The translations under genes were made by a program, and so were the position numbers. Under the pieces are notes generated by a model that worked only from the letters and a program-made list of their open reading frames with translations, was not told where the DNA came from and searched no databases. From Lineus longissimus (Eukaryota; Nemertea; Pilidiophora; Heteronemertea; Lineidae), in assembly GCF_910592395.1 (NCBI RefSeq), contig NC_088323.1:8866001-8930000 (forward strand): 64,000 nt of DNA. The letters run 5' to 3'. Below, piece by piece: positions 11,948 through 23,912 of the stretch; the stretch's first letter is position 1; each line of letters starts with the position of its first letter.

Positions 11948-13105
11948 CAGAAGGCTCATCCTAGATTCAAAATCCGAAATCCGAAAGTCCAAATCCGAAA
12001 TTTGAAATCCAATGTTAACCAATCAGAGACAAGCTTACAAAAAGGTAAGCGTTCATTTCATACCAGTATAGCGGACATAGCCCAATATTCATGTAGACCG
12101 GTGAAGGGTCTGTATTGACAATGTTATCAGTCGAAGGACTGTGCTGGCGGTTCTACTATATGTCTACACAATACTGCTCGTTTCAGTATGAAATTGACAA
12201 AGGGCCGGTTGCTCAGCAAATTTAATAATGGTACATTTTTTCATACTATCGACACCAAATTTTGATTGGAAAAAGCCACCCTTTCCTTCGGTTGGGGGGG
12301 GGGGGGGGGGGGGGGGTCATGCTAGTATATAATTTGATAGGTTGCAGCACTAATCCATTGAAATGCACGGGAATTGGCAGAGCGGCGGGAAAGAAATGGT
12401 CTGAATCTCAATCTTACTGTTAGGCTCCGGTTTGGCCCGGGCAAACCCCAACCCCACTTAAAAACGTATCCATGTCCTCTATTTTGCCTTGGAATACTGA
12501 GAAACAGTCGTTCGAGGCGAGATAAGATCGATCTGCTGTCTGGTAAAGTTTTTGTAAATCTCAATGCATTCTTGACGCAATAATGAATAGAAAATAAAGG
12601 TCAAATATATGGCTTATAAGCTTTTGCATCAAATTGTAGTTATAACCCTTGCTAACACTATTATGCAATTCTTTTCAGCAAAAACACATTTTTCCTGTGA
12701 ATACAGAAAACTGACCTCCCTCACAAAAAATGAAAAAACAAAAAATGTCACATCCCGACCGGGACTCGAAAACACCCTCCTTCCATCATGTCTCTGAGCT
12801 AGCTAGGCTAGCATGTACAATAGGGAAAAAAGCAATACCTTTGAACTATTTTCAATTCATCTTCACGTTAAGAATGCATTTTGGTATACTAAAAATTTCA
12901 CCAGTCACTTGTTGAACTTATCTTGTTGATACAATATAAACGCAGTGTCGATTTCGGTCATTTGCATTCATCTGAGCTAAAAATGAAATGTTACACGAAA
13001 TCTAATTGGTTTTGATATTTTGTAAGCTTTCCTCTCATTGGTTAATATCATATCTAAAATTTCTGATTTCTGATTTCGAATTTCGGATTTCAGATGAGCC
13101 TTCTG
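11948..13105. mobile_element. Foldback/TIR element, 1.16 kb, non-autonomous
   Basis: The ends are CAGAAGGCTCATC at 11948 and GATGAGCCTTCTG ending at 13105. Imperfect terminal inverted repeats of about 90 bp follow (11948-12042 and 13018-13105), sharing AAATCCGAAAT-type runs, TTAACCAAT(C/G)AGAG and AGCTTACAAAA. No transposase is encoded and no clear target duplication is seen. It lies in the left arm of the long inverted repeat and is missing from the right arm, which shows it as an insertion. Confidence 0.75.
12294..12316 (+). repeat. Poly-G tract, 23 G
   Basis: An uninterrupted run of 23 G inside the foldback element. Homopolymer length in the assembly may be unreliable. Confidence 0.95.
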
Positions 13106-14545
13106 CGCTCATCAGTAAATGAAATCTTTTCGGCAATGTATTATAATGCTATGAATTGCTATTGAAATCTTATCTACACACTAATCATTATGCCCTGATA
13201 TAACATGTATAATGCTATCGGCTAAGCCTGCAAAATGCACCGCCAGTTTGTCCTATGGATAGCAATCAAATTTGAAAACATGCATGAATTGGTTTTGTGC
13301 GTTCACCGCAAAGTAACCAGCTCTTTCTTTCCTTGAAATTGAGTGCATATAAAGTTATATTGTCCATGTTACCAGATTGACTGGTTATTTTAGTATATTC
13401 ACCAATAAGGGCGCATTTGTGCAGTTTTATTTTCATGCAGCCACAATTCCCTCGTCAGCACCATCGATCCAGGGCGTTGGAAGACGATATTGCTTCCCGA
13501 CGACCAGGTGTGACCTTTTCAGGGATAATATCATAATTGGCGAACCCAATCACGTCACTTCATGAAATATATCAAGACAAGCACATTTCGGTAACGGATT
13601 ATTGATGATTTAATTCTGGAAGTGACTTTTTTAAATACATTTGTATCACAAATCATTGTTTCAAAGAAAAATTCGTTAGCGTCTTTCTTTTTGCAGAACT
13701 GAGAGTTTTGAAAACTCAACCAATAGCCTCCTTGGTTGTGTTGAAATGCAGCATTTGCATGCCACGAGTGTCTCAAATACATTTGTGTAAAAATTACATA
13801 TGCTGATCTGCAGCCAGTGGTTACCCTAAACATTCGTCGGTCAAATAAAATGCCCGACACAACCACTGAGACAAGTTCTGGTTTTATGGAGCCACATGTA
13901 ATTCGGAACAATATTTACCAAAGGTAAAAAGTACACCAACCATTAACCATGCGAAAACAATAATTAGACATATCGCTCTTCACTTGGACAACATTTGCCA
14001 AAAGTAAATCAGTTTTACAGTAGTTGATGACGTCATCTCAAATTTTAGTAACTGAAAAATAGGAATTTTAGAATTAAAAATCAACCGGCGCGGGTTTTGA
14101 TGGAATTTTGGCAACACTCGGATCCAATTCCGAAGTACAGTTAGCCTCTTTCATGATCAACGCTCCGTTGATGTGGCTTTGGTGGCGGGGAAAACGGCCG
14201 ACCTGATATCGAAAACAATCGTTTTCCCCCACAACATCAGAGCTTGATCCGCTACAAGATGCGCTGATCAGGATAACGGTGAATTACAAAACCAGCATGT
14301 TTAGTCACCTCTCTGCTCTGGCGTCCCTTGTAGCTCTGCTGTAAAACATCCAATAGATCGTGATGACATGATTACTAAAGTTCTAACAAGATAACGTTTA
14401 ATCAATAACAACACCACTAGTGTCAATAATTGTATCTGGTAAAATTGATTAAAAGAAAACAACGCATGAGTATGCTTATTTTGACATCAATTGCTTTGCA
14501 AATCGATATCATGGAATAGAATGCTGCCCCATACGCGCCATTTTC

Positions 14546-16052
14546 ACGTAATAACGTAGCTATTTGCGATTCAGATCATTGAACCTAATACAAAGCAAAC
14601 TAGTGATTTTTGTCACTGCTACCTCTTGTATGGAGAAAGCGCAGGGCCGCAGGTGGCCTCATCGAATTGACCAAACGGACTACACTGGAATGGGCTGAAA
14701 CGTGATAATTTCGGGGCGGCTGGTGATATGACCGCACTGTTCCGAACAAGACTTACCGATAATAGGTCTGTTCACGTTTATTTGTTGGTGAATTTGGCAA
14801 TGTTATTACATTCTTAGTGGTGGTGTAGTGCTTTGTTGCAGTTATGGGTTTGATTCCGTTAGGTTTTCTTTCATACATTTCCGCCAATCTGCACTAGAGA
14901 GCTAAATCTTATCACCGACTGAGATGCAACACCATGTAGGCCCTACACCACACCCCGGCAGTGTGGTAGTAGTGCAATGGAGTGGTCCGCTGCCACTGCT
15001 TGGAATGGCCGCCATTGAGTGAATATGCTGAAATGGCACATCCCCGTAACTATTGGACATGTTTGACTTTTGCTTCTTCTATTAAAAAATTCAAAACATG
15101 TTCAACTTATATATTGCATTTCACGTCTTTGCGTCCCTTTCTACTGATCATGAAACGAATAGATTGTTGGTGGTGCTAAATGCGGACTGTACTCGTAATG
15201 AATGAAAAACTGCCGTGTGATAAAGTTTCTTCGTATAGACGATGATTCGAAGCGCGGTGATTCGGCCCTTTAAACAGTTTAAATCGGTTCAAAACAGATA
15301 TGGTAATACATGTTCACTTGATAAAAACAGGGTTACATTACAACATATCCAACGATTTTAAGTAAATCTACACATTTATGGTATTTTCTTCAAGCATTCT
15401 TGCTGCATACAATTACTTACGTCAGAAATGCAACACATGTGTAATGTAATGGAGATGAAAGAGTAAATCTCATCCTGGGTGCACCTTGTCTGAGGTTGAA
15501 ATTAATATGCAAACCACGTATAATCTCGTGCCAAATATTGTCTCCATTTTCCTTTAAAATGTTTATCAATATGGATTTAATACAGAAAAATTATCGGTTT
15601 TTTTTGTTGGGGCTCATTGTACCAGTTGAAAGTTTGATTGTGATCTTTTTTGATCCAGATTGATGATATCATCATGTTGATGCCAGCACAACAGGTAGCA
15701 AGTCAGTATATGTAAAAAGCATCAGTCCAGCCTCCCAGCCGCGAGCGGCTGCATATGAGTACCCATCTTTCCTATGTTTTATAGCCATGCCATAGGTTAT
15801 TTATATGTAAATAGTGTCAGAGGCCTACATACGAGACGACAATGACACATCTGGTAGACGTTGTCACATCATGATTTGATGTCACAACTTGTTGAAATCA
15901 GTTCCTTTTGTAATAAAAACCGAAATAACCTAGTATGCATTTTCCTATTAATTTAGACTTACTATTACTCTACACTTTCTAGTAAAGTATGTAAAATCTG
16001 TAAAGTCTGTACACTGGTATTTAATGACAAAATTAATGCTATTTAAATAGAA
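14546..16052. other. AT-rich stretch between inverted arm and virus-like block A
   Basis: No coding region supported. Sequence becomes markedly AT-rich toward 16 kb, matching the composition of the gene block that follows. Confidence 0.5.
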
Positions 16053-17062
16053 ATGGTTACCCCATTTAAAAAAGTGATCAGGTATTACCCATTGGCAATA
16101 CAACATAAGGATATGTTTACATATGACTTTTTTAACTTTGATGTTTGTGTTACCCCTAATAGTTTTTTCACTCTAAAAGAATTTAACATAACTCCTGGGT
16201 TAATACGTTTGAAAAATAGTAAGGATTATCTAAGACTGATTAATACTCCACTATCGTTTTATCAGAATCAATTTAACCTGGCTGTATGGTTTGCAACAAC
16301 TGGTTGTGGGATTTCAATTAATGACCATTTAAACCACAGTAATACGATGATAAGATCATTTTACAGATTTCACGCTTATTATCAAATTTGTAAAATCATG
16401 AAAAACTTGCAAATTCCTTTACCAGGTAAAACATTTTTTAATGAAGTTAACAATAACATAAATCGTAATAAACTAGGACAGTTATTGAGTGAGTTTCAGC
16501 TAAATGATGAATATGATTTCTCAGTGTTTGAAAGTAATGAGGGGTGGACTTCCTGGAGTGTACCGGATTACGACCTGAAGATAACAGATCCAGGTTATTA
16601 CATCAATAACTCGGAAATTAATTATTCTTTAATGAAAGTTTATGAAAACAAAATGCCCCCAATGTTTAATGAAGATTGGGATGCCGGTATGGTTAATTTC
16701 AAATTCCCAGATATCTGGATTAAGTATTATGTTAATCAACATAAAAATGTATTTGATGTGATAAAAAAAAACCATGTCGAACATATCAACAGTTTATGAC
16801 TCTTAAATCATCAGGTTTTTCAAATCCTGGAATACAGAGGTTGAATGATTCGATCAGGACATATGTTTACTGTCTTTTGGGATCACATGGAGAAACTAGA
16901 ACACCAATAGTTGGAATACCCGGGACAGAATTAGATGCTCAGATGGAGTTTAAAAAGCTGCTAAAAGATTCGATACATAAATACCCTGATATTCCGACCT
17001 CAATTCTAAGATACCAGAATGCTGTTACCAAAACACATACAAGACTAGATTTTGTAACATGA
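16053..17062 (+). pseudogene. Virus-like block A, gene 1: structural-type protein, one frameshift
   Basis: Two plus-strand frames, 16053-16799 (248 codons) and 16796-17062 (88 codons), read as one protein split by a frameshift in or near the A9 run at about 16760-16770. Landmarks are GCGISINDHLNH, FYRFHAYYQICKIM, and in the second part QRLNDSIRTYVYCLLGS and LDAQMEFKKLL. From memory, without a search, this pattern belongs to an uncharacterised family found in virus-like integrated elements of cnidarians and other aquatic invertebrates. A structural (virion) role is inferred only from the company it keeps. Codon use is strongly AT-biased relative to the flanking BEL element. The copy is broken and presumably inactive. 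Confidence 0.6.
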
Positions 17063-17089
17063 CCTGGTCTGTACATCATAAGGTCAAAC

Positions 17090-17426
17090 ATGGTTCTAAA
17101 TGTAGGTAAGATAGATAACTACAATAATAACGTCTTGATAGCTCCAGGTAATGCTCAACCTGGTATTAATGATATCAATAAGAAGAAGATAGTAGCAACA
17201 CCACTAATGGAAGGAGATAGTGTTAAGAAAATAAAGGTTACAACTAATGTTGATAAAGTTAAGGATCCTCCTTTTAAGACCCCTGTAGAAGAAATAGACA
17301 GAATGATATCAGAACTAGTACTGATGCTCCTATTAAGGAAATTGTTACTCCTTTCACTATTAAAAATGACAATGAAACACATAGTACAATTAAGTTCATG
17401 CTGTATGCAGTCTCTGGAGCATTTAT
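17090..17426 (+). pseudogene. Virus-like block A, gene 2: small protein with C-terminal membrane segment, frameshifted
   Basis: Starts 28 bp after gene 1 at ATG 17090. The first roughly 70 codons are polar (GDSVKKIKVTTNVDKVKDPP). A frameshift near 17305 moves the natural continuation to another frame, which ends with a hydrophobic segment, KFMLYAVSGAFIVFMIM, and a stop at about 17426. The intact form would be a short single-pass membrane protein of roughly 110 residues. Function is unknown; gene order and compact spacing resemble a viral gene cluster. Confidence 0.5.
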
Positions 17427-17543
17427 TGTTTTTATGATTATGTAATAACAAACAAAAATATGTGATAACAAATTATGTGATAATAAAATATGTGATTTCT
17501 GATTAGATAATTTCTGATTAGATAATTTCAGAAATACTAAATA

Positions 17544-18856
17544 TGTATGAGGGAGGTGAAGATTTTGAAACTGAGGGAACGGATGATTTTAGAACAACTG
17601 ATACTAGTAACGAAATTTATGATACTTACAATAAACACCGTGATGATAATACAAGCTTGGTGTAAGTAATAGAAGTAATTTAATTACAGATAATTCATTT
17701 ATTGACACACCAGAAATAGCAAAAGTTACTGATGCAGAACTTGAGACAAAATAATCAAATTACGAAGATATTGAGGATAAACGTGTTAAAGCATTGAGTA
17801 AATCAAAATGGAAATATGTCAGTGAAGACTTGAATAATCTAGTATTACATTTACATATTAATGGCGATGTTCTGTTTTACTATCCAGACGGTGCTGAAGT
17901 TAAAATTTGACACAAAACCAAAGAGATAAGGCAATACAAAATTTTACTCCTAACTATAACGATGTTGCATTATCTTTAACTAAAAAGAATGGTGAATTCT
18001 ATGCTGAAAGTACATTAAGAGATAAAATTGGTACAACAATTTTTAACAAGATTAAAGATTTTATTGGAAGTAATAAACCAGAAGCTATGGTAGGAGATGA
18101 ACCAGAATTTTATTACACCATCAACAGTGCCTATGGAAGGACCAGCATCTGTAATACAACCTCTAGTATCAGGTGAAACACAGACAGTAATCGATAAAGT
18201 TATTAAATCAACCAAACCAATAGATAGGTTTATTGATGCAACTGATGATGAACTTAAAGAATTAGGTTTCACAGAATATGCATTTAGGGAACTTAGAGGA
18301 TTAAAAAAGCTGGTGATAATCTTGCTACAGTAAAAATGAAAAAGGATATGCAGATAATGGAACTAAACGAACAGCTTGAAAATTTACAAAGAGACTATGT
18401 AAACTAGGTAGAAGAAGATGTTGGAAAAATAGAAGAGCTGAAAAAAGAAATAACTGAACTAGAAGACAAACTGGATGAGGAAAAGGCAAAGGTATGGCGG
18501 ATTGACAATGAGAGGGAGTCACAAACTGAAAGAGCTAAACGTTTAATAAAAGATGTATTAATTAAACCAGATTCAACTATTTCACTAAAGGATAGAATTA
18601 AGTTACTTTTCAAGAGTGAAGGTTTAACCATTGGTGCCATAGTATCATCTGTAGTTATGATCTTCACAACTCTTGGTTTTATTATCAGCACCGCTCTTAA
18701 ATCTGTCCCTAAACCTCCACCACCAGGACCTAAACCAGGACCAGAACCAGGACCAGATCCTAAACCAGACCCTTAACCAAAACCGTCAATACCAGATCAA
18801 GTAAAAGAAGGTCTCAATAACTTTGGTGATTGGCTTAAAGGCACAAAGTTTCTGTA
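17544..18856 (+). pseudogene. Virus-like block A, gene 3: coiled-coil/membrane protein, several breaks, truncated
   Basis: Coding character runs from ATG 17544 to 18856 but needs several frame changes and crosses in-frame stops (e.g. near 17667, 17753, 17908, 18176, 18407, 18776). Ordered landmarks are an acidic N-terminus, KSKWKYVSEDLNNLVLHLHI, ATDDELKELGFTEYAFRELR, a long charged coiled coil (KIEELKKEITELEDKLDEEK), a hydrophobic span (GAIVSSVVMIFTTLGFIIS) and a proline-rich PGPKPGPEPGPDPKPDP linker. It then stops at NNFGDWLKGTKFL; from memory, related proteins continue with further hydrophobic segments. The truncation lies next to the BEL retrotransposon, suggesting disruption by insertion. 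Confidence 0.55.
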
Positions 18857-19304
18857 AGTTGAAGATCGGTAGTTGTAAGGCCCATTTTAGGCATTCTTGC
18901 ATGGTTTGGTGATGCCGTTTTCATAAGGACACGCCCATGACGCTTTTCCAGTTTTGTCTTTGGCAGGTTTTTATCACCCCACTTTCCATGTAAAATATTT
19001 CTCTTTGTGACCAGTAACTATACTAAATGTGCCCAAGGTTCACGTCAGTATTATTCATTTAACCCTCTATGGCCTGTTCATGATTCTGGTTCATGATCTA
19101 CCCTACAATATAGGCCTAATTGGCTGTATGCAATCCTAGTGCATGTAGTTCGAAATGCTTCTCATAGGGGGCAACACCTCCTGGACGTCTCAAGACACCA
19201 CTGACTTCGGTTGTGACTCGTGTTGATTGTTATTGTTTTGTCTTATAATTGCTGGCTGTAATTCATGTGGTTTGATTACCTGTTGATGTTATCATTACTT
19301 ATGT
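18857..19304 (+). other. Leader region of the BEL/Pao element; no 5' LTR identified
   Basis: Lies between the truncated virus-like gene and gag. I could not match it to the candidate 3' LTR region (25471-26700), so the 5' LTR is missing, very diverged, or unrecognised. TATTTGCAG just before 19327 resembles a splice acceptor. Confidence 0.4.
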
Positions 19305-20681
19305 TTGTTCACTGTTTGTATTTGCAGTGAACCCTCTCCTGTTGATGAAGAAATAAAGAAGACAGAGGTGTTTCATAACTTGGGAAATTTTTGTCCACGC
19401 TTTAGATTTCAAGCCTACATAAAGTTCAAGAAACTTGACGACAACATGTACACCACGAGGTATCAAGCTGATAATTGGGCGACATTGGATGAAATCGGGC
19501 CTGAGGTTTCGGTGAGTCAAGCTGGAACTGGTGGATCCGAGATCGGGGCCAGACGTGCTGAGCTCGAGGCAGAGTCCAAGATGCTGAAAATTCTTCATGA
19601 ATTACGGGCAAGGCAGCTAGCGGTCAGGCAGCAGAGGCGACGGCTTGAGATGGAGCTCGAGCTGGAAAAAGAGGATGAACGTCTTGCTCAGGAGGAAGAA
19701 GAATTGCAAGTAAGGATGGAAATGGTAAAACTCGACGCCCAGGCACGGGGGCGGGGCAGTACAGCTGCCAGTAGAACAGCTGCCAGTAGATCGTCTGTCT
19801 CGTCGTCACAGAGACAGGGTAAGGATACTGGTAACCACATTGAGCTTAGTAATTATGTTGAGAAGCCTGAGTGTGCAGTTTTTCTACTTGATATTAGTGA
19901 AACTAGTGGCAGTGAACCGTTAGTGGATAAGAAGGCTGACACTCCACTAAGCCCAGGGGCACAGGAGTGGGTCAATCGGGGGCCCCTCCCCAGATCATGG
20001 CCGCAGGTACGTGGCTCAGCAGACTATAGTAATAATGATGTAGGGTATGGTGTGCCATGGGCTCAGAGCCCATACAATCTTGTCAGATATACCACTCCAG
20101 ACCCAAATCTAGCTTTGTCTGTGGGTTCAGTTGTGGCGACGAATCACAACGTAATGAATAATTCAAACCTTTCGACGAACAGTGCTGAGTTGAGGCAAAT
20201 GTTGGACATTATTCAACTACCAAAAGCAGAGATAATGTACTTCGACGGGGATCCTCTGAGGTACCACCTCTTCATAAGATCCATCGACAACGCTGTGGGA
20301 AGGGCCCACGTAGAGGACAACGCGAAGTTGAATAGACTATTACAGTATTGTAAAGGTAAAGCCCTTACTGTTATTGAGTGCTGTGCCATGATGGACCCGA
20401 GCAAAGGTTATGTGAAGGTCAGGTCCCTGCTACAAGAGAGATTTGGAAGCAACCATGTCATTGCTGAAGCCCGGATTTCGAAGGTGACTGAGGGTCCAGT
20501 CATAAAACCCTCAGATCATAAGTGCCTGCAGGGCTATGCTGATGAGCTTCAAAGCTGCCAACAAACCCTTGAGGCAATGGGGAGAATTGCCGAGGTCGAC
20601 ACTCAGCGCTCGATGGCTGGTACGACTGGTGGACAGATTGCCCTTCTGGTTACAGCAAAGATGGAGGAAGAGGGCTGTTGA
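19305..20681 (+). pseudogene. gag: BEL/Pao gag, N-terminal part
   Basis: A 458-codon frame; a likely protein start is ATG 19446. It has a highly charged coiled coil (RRLEMELELEKEDERLAQEE), a Ser/Arg-rich linker, and a capsid-like region beginning LPKAEIMYFDGDPLRYHLFI. That region matches the P-F-x-G-D-P gag motif of Pao-type elements; KGKALTVIECC and RSLLQERFG follow. Near 20620 a frameshift sends the frame to a stop at 20681, while the true continuation lies in the frame at 20536-21669. Confidence 0.9.
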
Positions 20682-21669
20682 TACTTTGGAGGCGACGGGA
20701 GCCTACCCCAGGATAACAGACTTAATAATGTTCACAGCCAAGTCGGCTAGAGAAGCCAACGATCCGATGTTTGGGGTAAAGGCATCTGGTGCCAAAGCAG
20801 GTGCTGGCAATGGACACAGTCAGGGTGATAGGAACGACCGAAACAGATATCGAGGAAAGGGGACCAGCTTCAACACGGCGATGTCCCCGAGTGTTAGTGA
20901 TGTTCAGGCGATGAGGCAAACTAAGAGTTCACCTAGCGGTGGTGGCACACCTGGTGGTGCACTCTGTCCAATGTGTGCTGGCAGTCACAGCCTATTTGGC
21001 TGCCAGAAGTTCAAGGATGCCAAGCCCGAGGATCGGCTCAAGTTCACACGAGGTAAGCGGCTTTGTGATAACTGCTTGAAAGGGGGACATTTCGCTGGTG
21101 ACTGTAGAGTAGATCGCCGATGTATAGTGTGCAACAAGAAGCACACTAAGTTCCTACACATTGATCATAAACCACCTGCATCAACTCCGAGGGTGACTAC
21201 GCAAGTGGAGACGGCCATAAGAGGAGCCGAAAATGCTGAGACTACAAATACAGGGAGCAATGCCTGGATTGGGAAGCCGGCCATAGGGGCCGGGACCGCC
21301 AAAATAGCCCAGCCGATTATCCCGGTGACTATACGAGCCGCTGCTGCTGATCGATCGATAAAAGCTCATGCTTTGTTGGATTCCGGCTCGACTAACACCT
21401 TTTGTACAGAAGGCCTGTTGAGGGAGCTTGGAGTTCAGGGACAGGAAACGACCATGTCACTCACCACCCTCATCGGTGAGAATAAGGGGACAACGATGAT
21501 GGTAGCTGCCCTCGATGTTTCCAGTGCCGATGAAGACAATGAGATACACATACCATCGTGTTACGCCTTAGGTACCAGGCTTCCCGTCTTGCAGGGTAGT
21601 AGGCCCTTTACCGCTAAAGAATTAAATGCGAGCTACCTTGTGCTGATTTGTCCGATGTTAAATTGCTGA
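20620..21669 (+). pseudogene. gag-pro: BEL/Pao gag C-terminus with zinc knuckles, and aspartic protease
   Basis: Continues gag after the frameshift (LPFWLQQRWRKRAVDTLEAT). Cysteine-rich knuckles follow: CPMCAGSHSLFGCQKF, CDNCLKGGHFAGDC and CIVCNKKHTKFLH, the cluster typical of BEL/Pao. Around 21370 comes a retropepsin site, HALLDSGSTNTFC, with the catalytic D-S-G. The frame ends at 21669 and protease homology continues one frame over. Confidence 0.9.
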
Positions 21670-22070
21670 TCGGTCAGGACATGCCAGAAGCCCTAGCGCC
21701 CCTGGATGTACGAGTAGGGAACAAGGGTGACCCCTATGCCACCCGCACCCGACTAGGATGGGCCCTTAACGGATCCATGGGTATGCATGGCCATGACAAG
21801 GCGGAATGCAACTTCATATGCCTGGATACGACCCGCGACGCCAGGTCGGAAAGCCAACTGAAGAAGTTTTGGGAAGTGGAGAATGAGGTGATGCTGGACG
21901 ATCAGCCAGCAATGTCCGTATACGACCAGCAAGCCATAAAGATCTGGGCAGACTTTAAAGAAGGTGACCACTTCCAGTTAGCGATCCCATTCAAACGTGA
22001 AACCCCAGGACTGGCAGACAACTTCGTTATGGCTGAACGTATGCCCAGTATGCTGGGGAGGCGCCTGTAG
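21648..22070 (+). pseudogene. pol: BEL/Pao protease to RT linker
   Basis: Contains KLLIGQDMPEAL and RTRLGWALNGSMG, the conserved D-x-P-E...T-x-L-G-W motif joining protease to RT in BEL/Pao polyproteins. It ends with a premature stop at 22070; the next frame resumes almost at once. Confidence 0.85.
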
Positions 22071-22079
22071 TCGAACCCA

Positions 22080-23354
22080 TAGCTATACAAGAAGTACAGT
22101 AGGGGCATACAGGATCTGATAGACAAGGGGTATGCGGAAATCGTTCCATCAGAAGATGCACAGGGGCCGGAGGGAAGGACCTGGTATTTACCGCACCATT
22201 CTGTCTTCAATGAGAAGAAGCCAGATAATTGCCGCATAGTGTTCGATTGTGCGGCCAAATTTCATGGCTTCTCCTTAAACGATATTGTACTACAAGGGCC
22301 AGATTACAACAACAGCTTGATAGGAGTCCTGTTACGCTTTCGCCAAGAACACGTCGCAGTGAAAAGTGACATGGAAGCAATGTTTCACCAGGTGCGCGTT
22401 AGACCAGCAGACCGAGATGTTTTGAGGTTCCTGTGGTGGCAGGACGGTTATCCAGCAAATCCTTCAGTGATATGTAGGATGATGTCGCATGTGTTTGGTG
22501 GGATTTGGTCGCCGAGTTGCTGCGGTTATGCGCTGAGGCAAGCCTCTGGAGATGCCTTAGCTGCAGGTACATTCAATCCAGAGACAATCAATCTGATCAG
22601 AAGATCCTTCTATGTAGACGACAACCTCTGTTCTATGAAAGCTGTGCCTGAGGCTACCAGAGTAGTCGAGGAGATGAGGGCGATTATGCGTGACTCCGGT
22701 TTCAACCTCACCAAGGTGCTCAGCAACTTCCGAGAAGTCTTGGAGACAGTACCTATGGAGGCAAGGGCTGCAGGAGTGAACGAAGTGGAGATCGGGAGTA
22801 ATCTGCCCAGTGATAGAGCTCTCGGGATGCAATGGTGCGTCCAAGAAGACACGTTTGGTTTCAAGATCTGCATCAAAAGGAAACCCGATACAAGAAGAGG
22901 AATATTGAGTCTAACCAGTTCGGTTTTCGACCCGTTAGGATTAGCATCTCCCTGCACACTGACAGCTAAACACATTCTGCAAGAGTTATGCAGGATTGGG
23001 CTAGGCTGGGATGACACTGTACCGGGAGTAATACGAGAACGCTGGCCGAAATGGGTTGAGGAGCTGCCTAGGCTGGAACTCTTGGACAGATGTTTATCTC
23101 CATCAGAATTTGGTACAAGGTCGAGGTTGGAGCTGCACCACTTCAGTGATGGCTCGCTGGTGGGCCACGGAGCAGTCTCATATCTGAGGATAGTCAATGG
23201 AGATAGCGATATCCACTGTACGTTCGTCAAGGCAAAAGCAAAGCTGAATCCCATGAAGGCGATGACGATACCAAGGGTTGAACTTACAGCAGCCGTGGTG
23301 ACTGTCAAGCTGAATAAGATGCTGCGTAGAGAATTGGACGTAGATATTGCATAG
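22080..23354 (+). pseudogene. pol: BEL/Pao reverse transcriptase and start of RNase H
   Basis: The frame is open from about 22080 (the first reported start is 22239) to TAG at 23352. It has RIVFDCAAKFHGFSLND, KSDMEAMFHQVRV with the first catalytic Asp, and FYVDDNLCS at 22606-22632 with an intact YVDD. SVFDPLGLASPCTLTAKHIL, the BEL/Pao hallmark, follows, and then the RNase H start HHFSDGSLVGHGAVSYL and PRVELTAAV. The single TAG at 23352 lies in frame with the downstream piece, where a short RNase H segment also seems missing. Confidence 0.92.
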
Positions 23355-23363
23355 TCATACAGC

Positions 23364-23858
23364 ATGCTGGTCCTGAGGTACATCCATAGCACAGATCGTC
23401 GCTTTCACACCTTTGTTGCAAATCGGGTGGCAGCCATCCAGTCTGAGATAACGCCGAGCCAGTGGCGTTACGTGAACACGAGCGACAATCCGGCTAATGA
23501 TACATCGAGGGGCCTTGCTGCTGGTGAATTGGTAGGATCTCAACGATGGATACGGGGACCAGAATTCCGATGGTCAAAGGAGGAGGACTGGCCTATCCAA
23601 CCTGCTCAAGACGATGTTCAAAAGGAAGACCCTGAAGTGAAGACGAAGATGGCCAACTTTGCTGCTACTGCCGTGGCCAAGCATAAGACAATGGGTTTGG
23701 ATCGGCTGTTGTCAAAATGCTCGTCATGGCATCATCTCAAGAGAGCAGTGGCATGGATACTCCGGTTTAAGTCATTCCTCCTTCAGAAAATACGTCAACC
23801 CAATGAAGAGATTCAGTCTGGCCTAGGCTTGTCAGTCCATGAGCTGAGGCAGGCCTAG
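23364..23858 (+). pseudogene. pol: BEL/Pao RNase H C-terminus and integrase N-terminal linker
   Basis: Same frame as the RT piece, after one TAG. YIHSTDRRFHTFVANRVAAI and WRYVNTSDNPANDTSRGL are the conserved RNase H end of BEL/Pao. It ends at TAG 23856-23858, again in frame with integrase. Confidence 0.9.
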
Positions 23859-23912
23859 ATTGAAATAGTCAAATACGTACAGAAGATAAGTTTCGCTGAG
23901 GAGATCCAGACG

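Larger units (their letters stand above)
11035..14545. repeat. Left arm of a long, diverged inverted repeat
   Basis: Reverse-complement homology to 38120-39685 runs in order along the arm. Landmarks: 11160-11200 pairs with 39525-39565; 11580-11740 with 39330-39480; 11750-11830 with 39250-39300; 13500-13605 with 39115-39230; 13640-14150 with 38520-39100; 14200-14520 with 38120-38440. Identity looks like roughly 75-80%. The left arm is longer because it carries about 1.6 kb (11845-13490) absent from the right arm, including the foldback element at 11948-13105. A short minus-strand frame at 13555-13911 has a counterpart in the other arm (NAAFQHNQGG here, NAAFHHIQGG there), but no family is recognised. 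Confidence 0.85.

Noticed and set aside
22610-23392. 260-codon minus-strand ORF
   Set aside because: Antisense shadow of the BEL/Pao reverse transcriptase.
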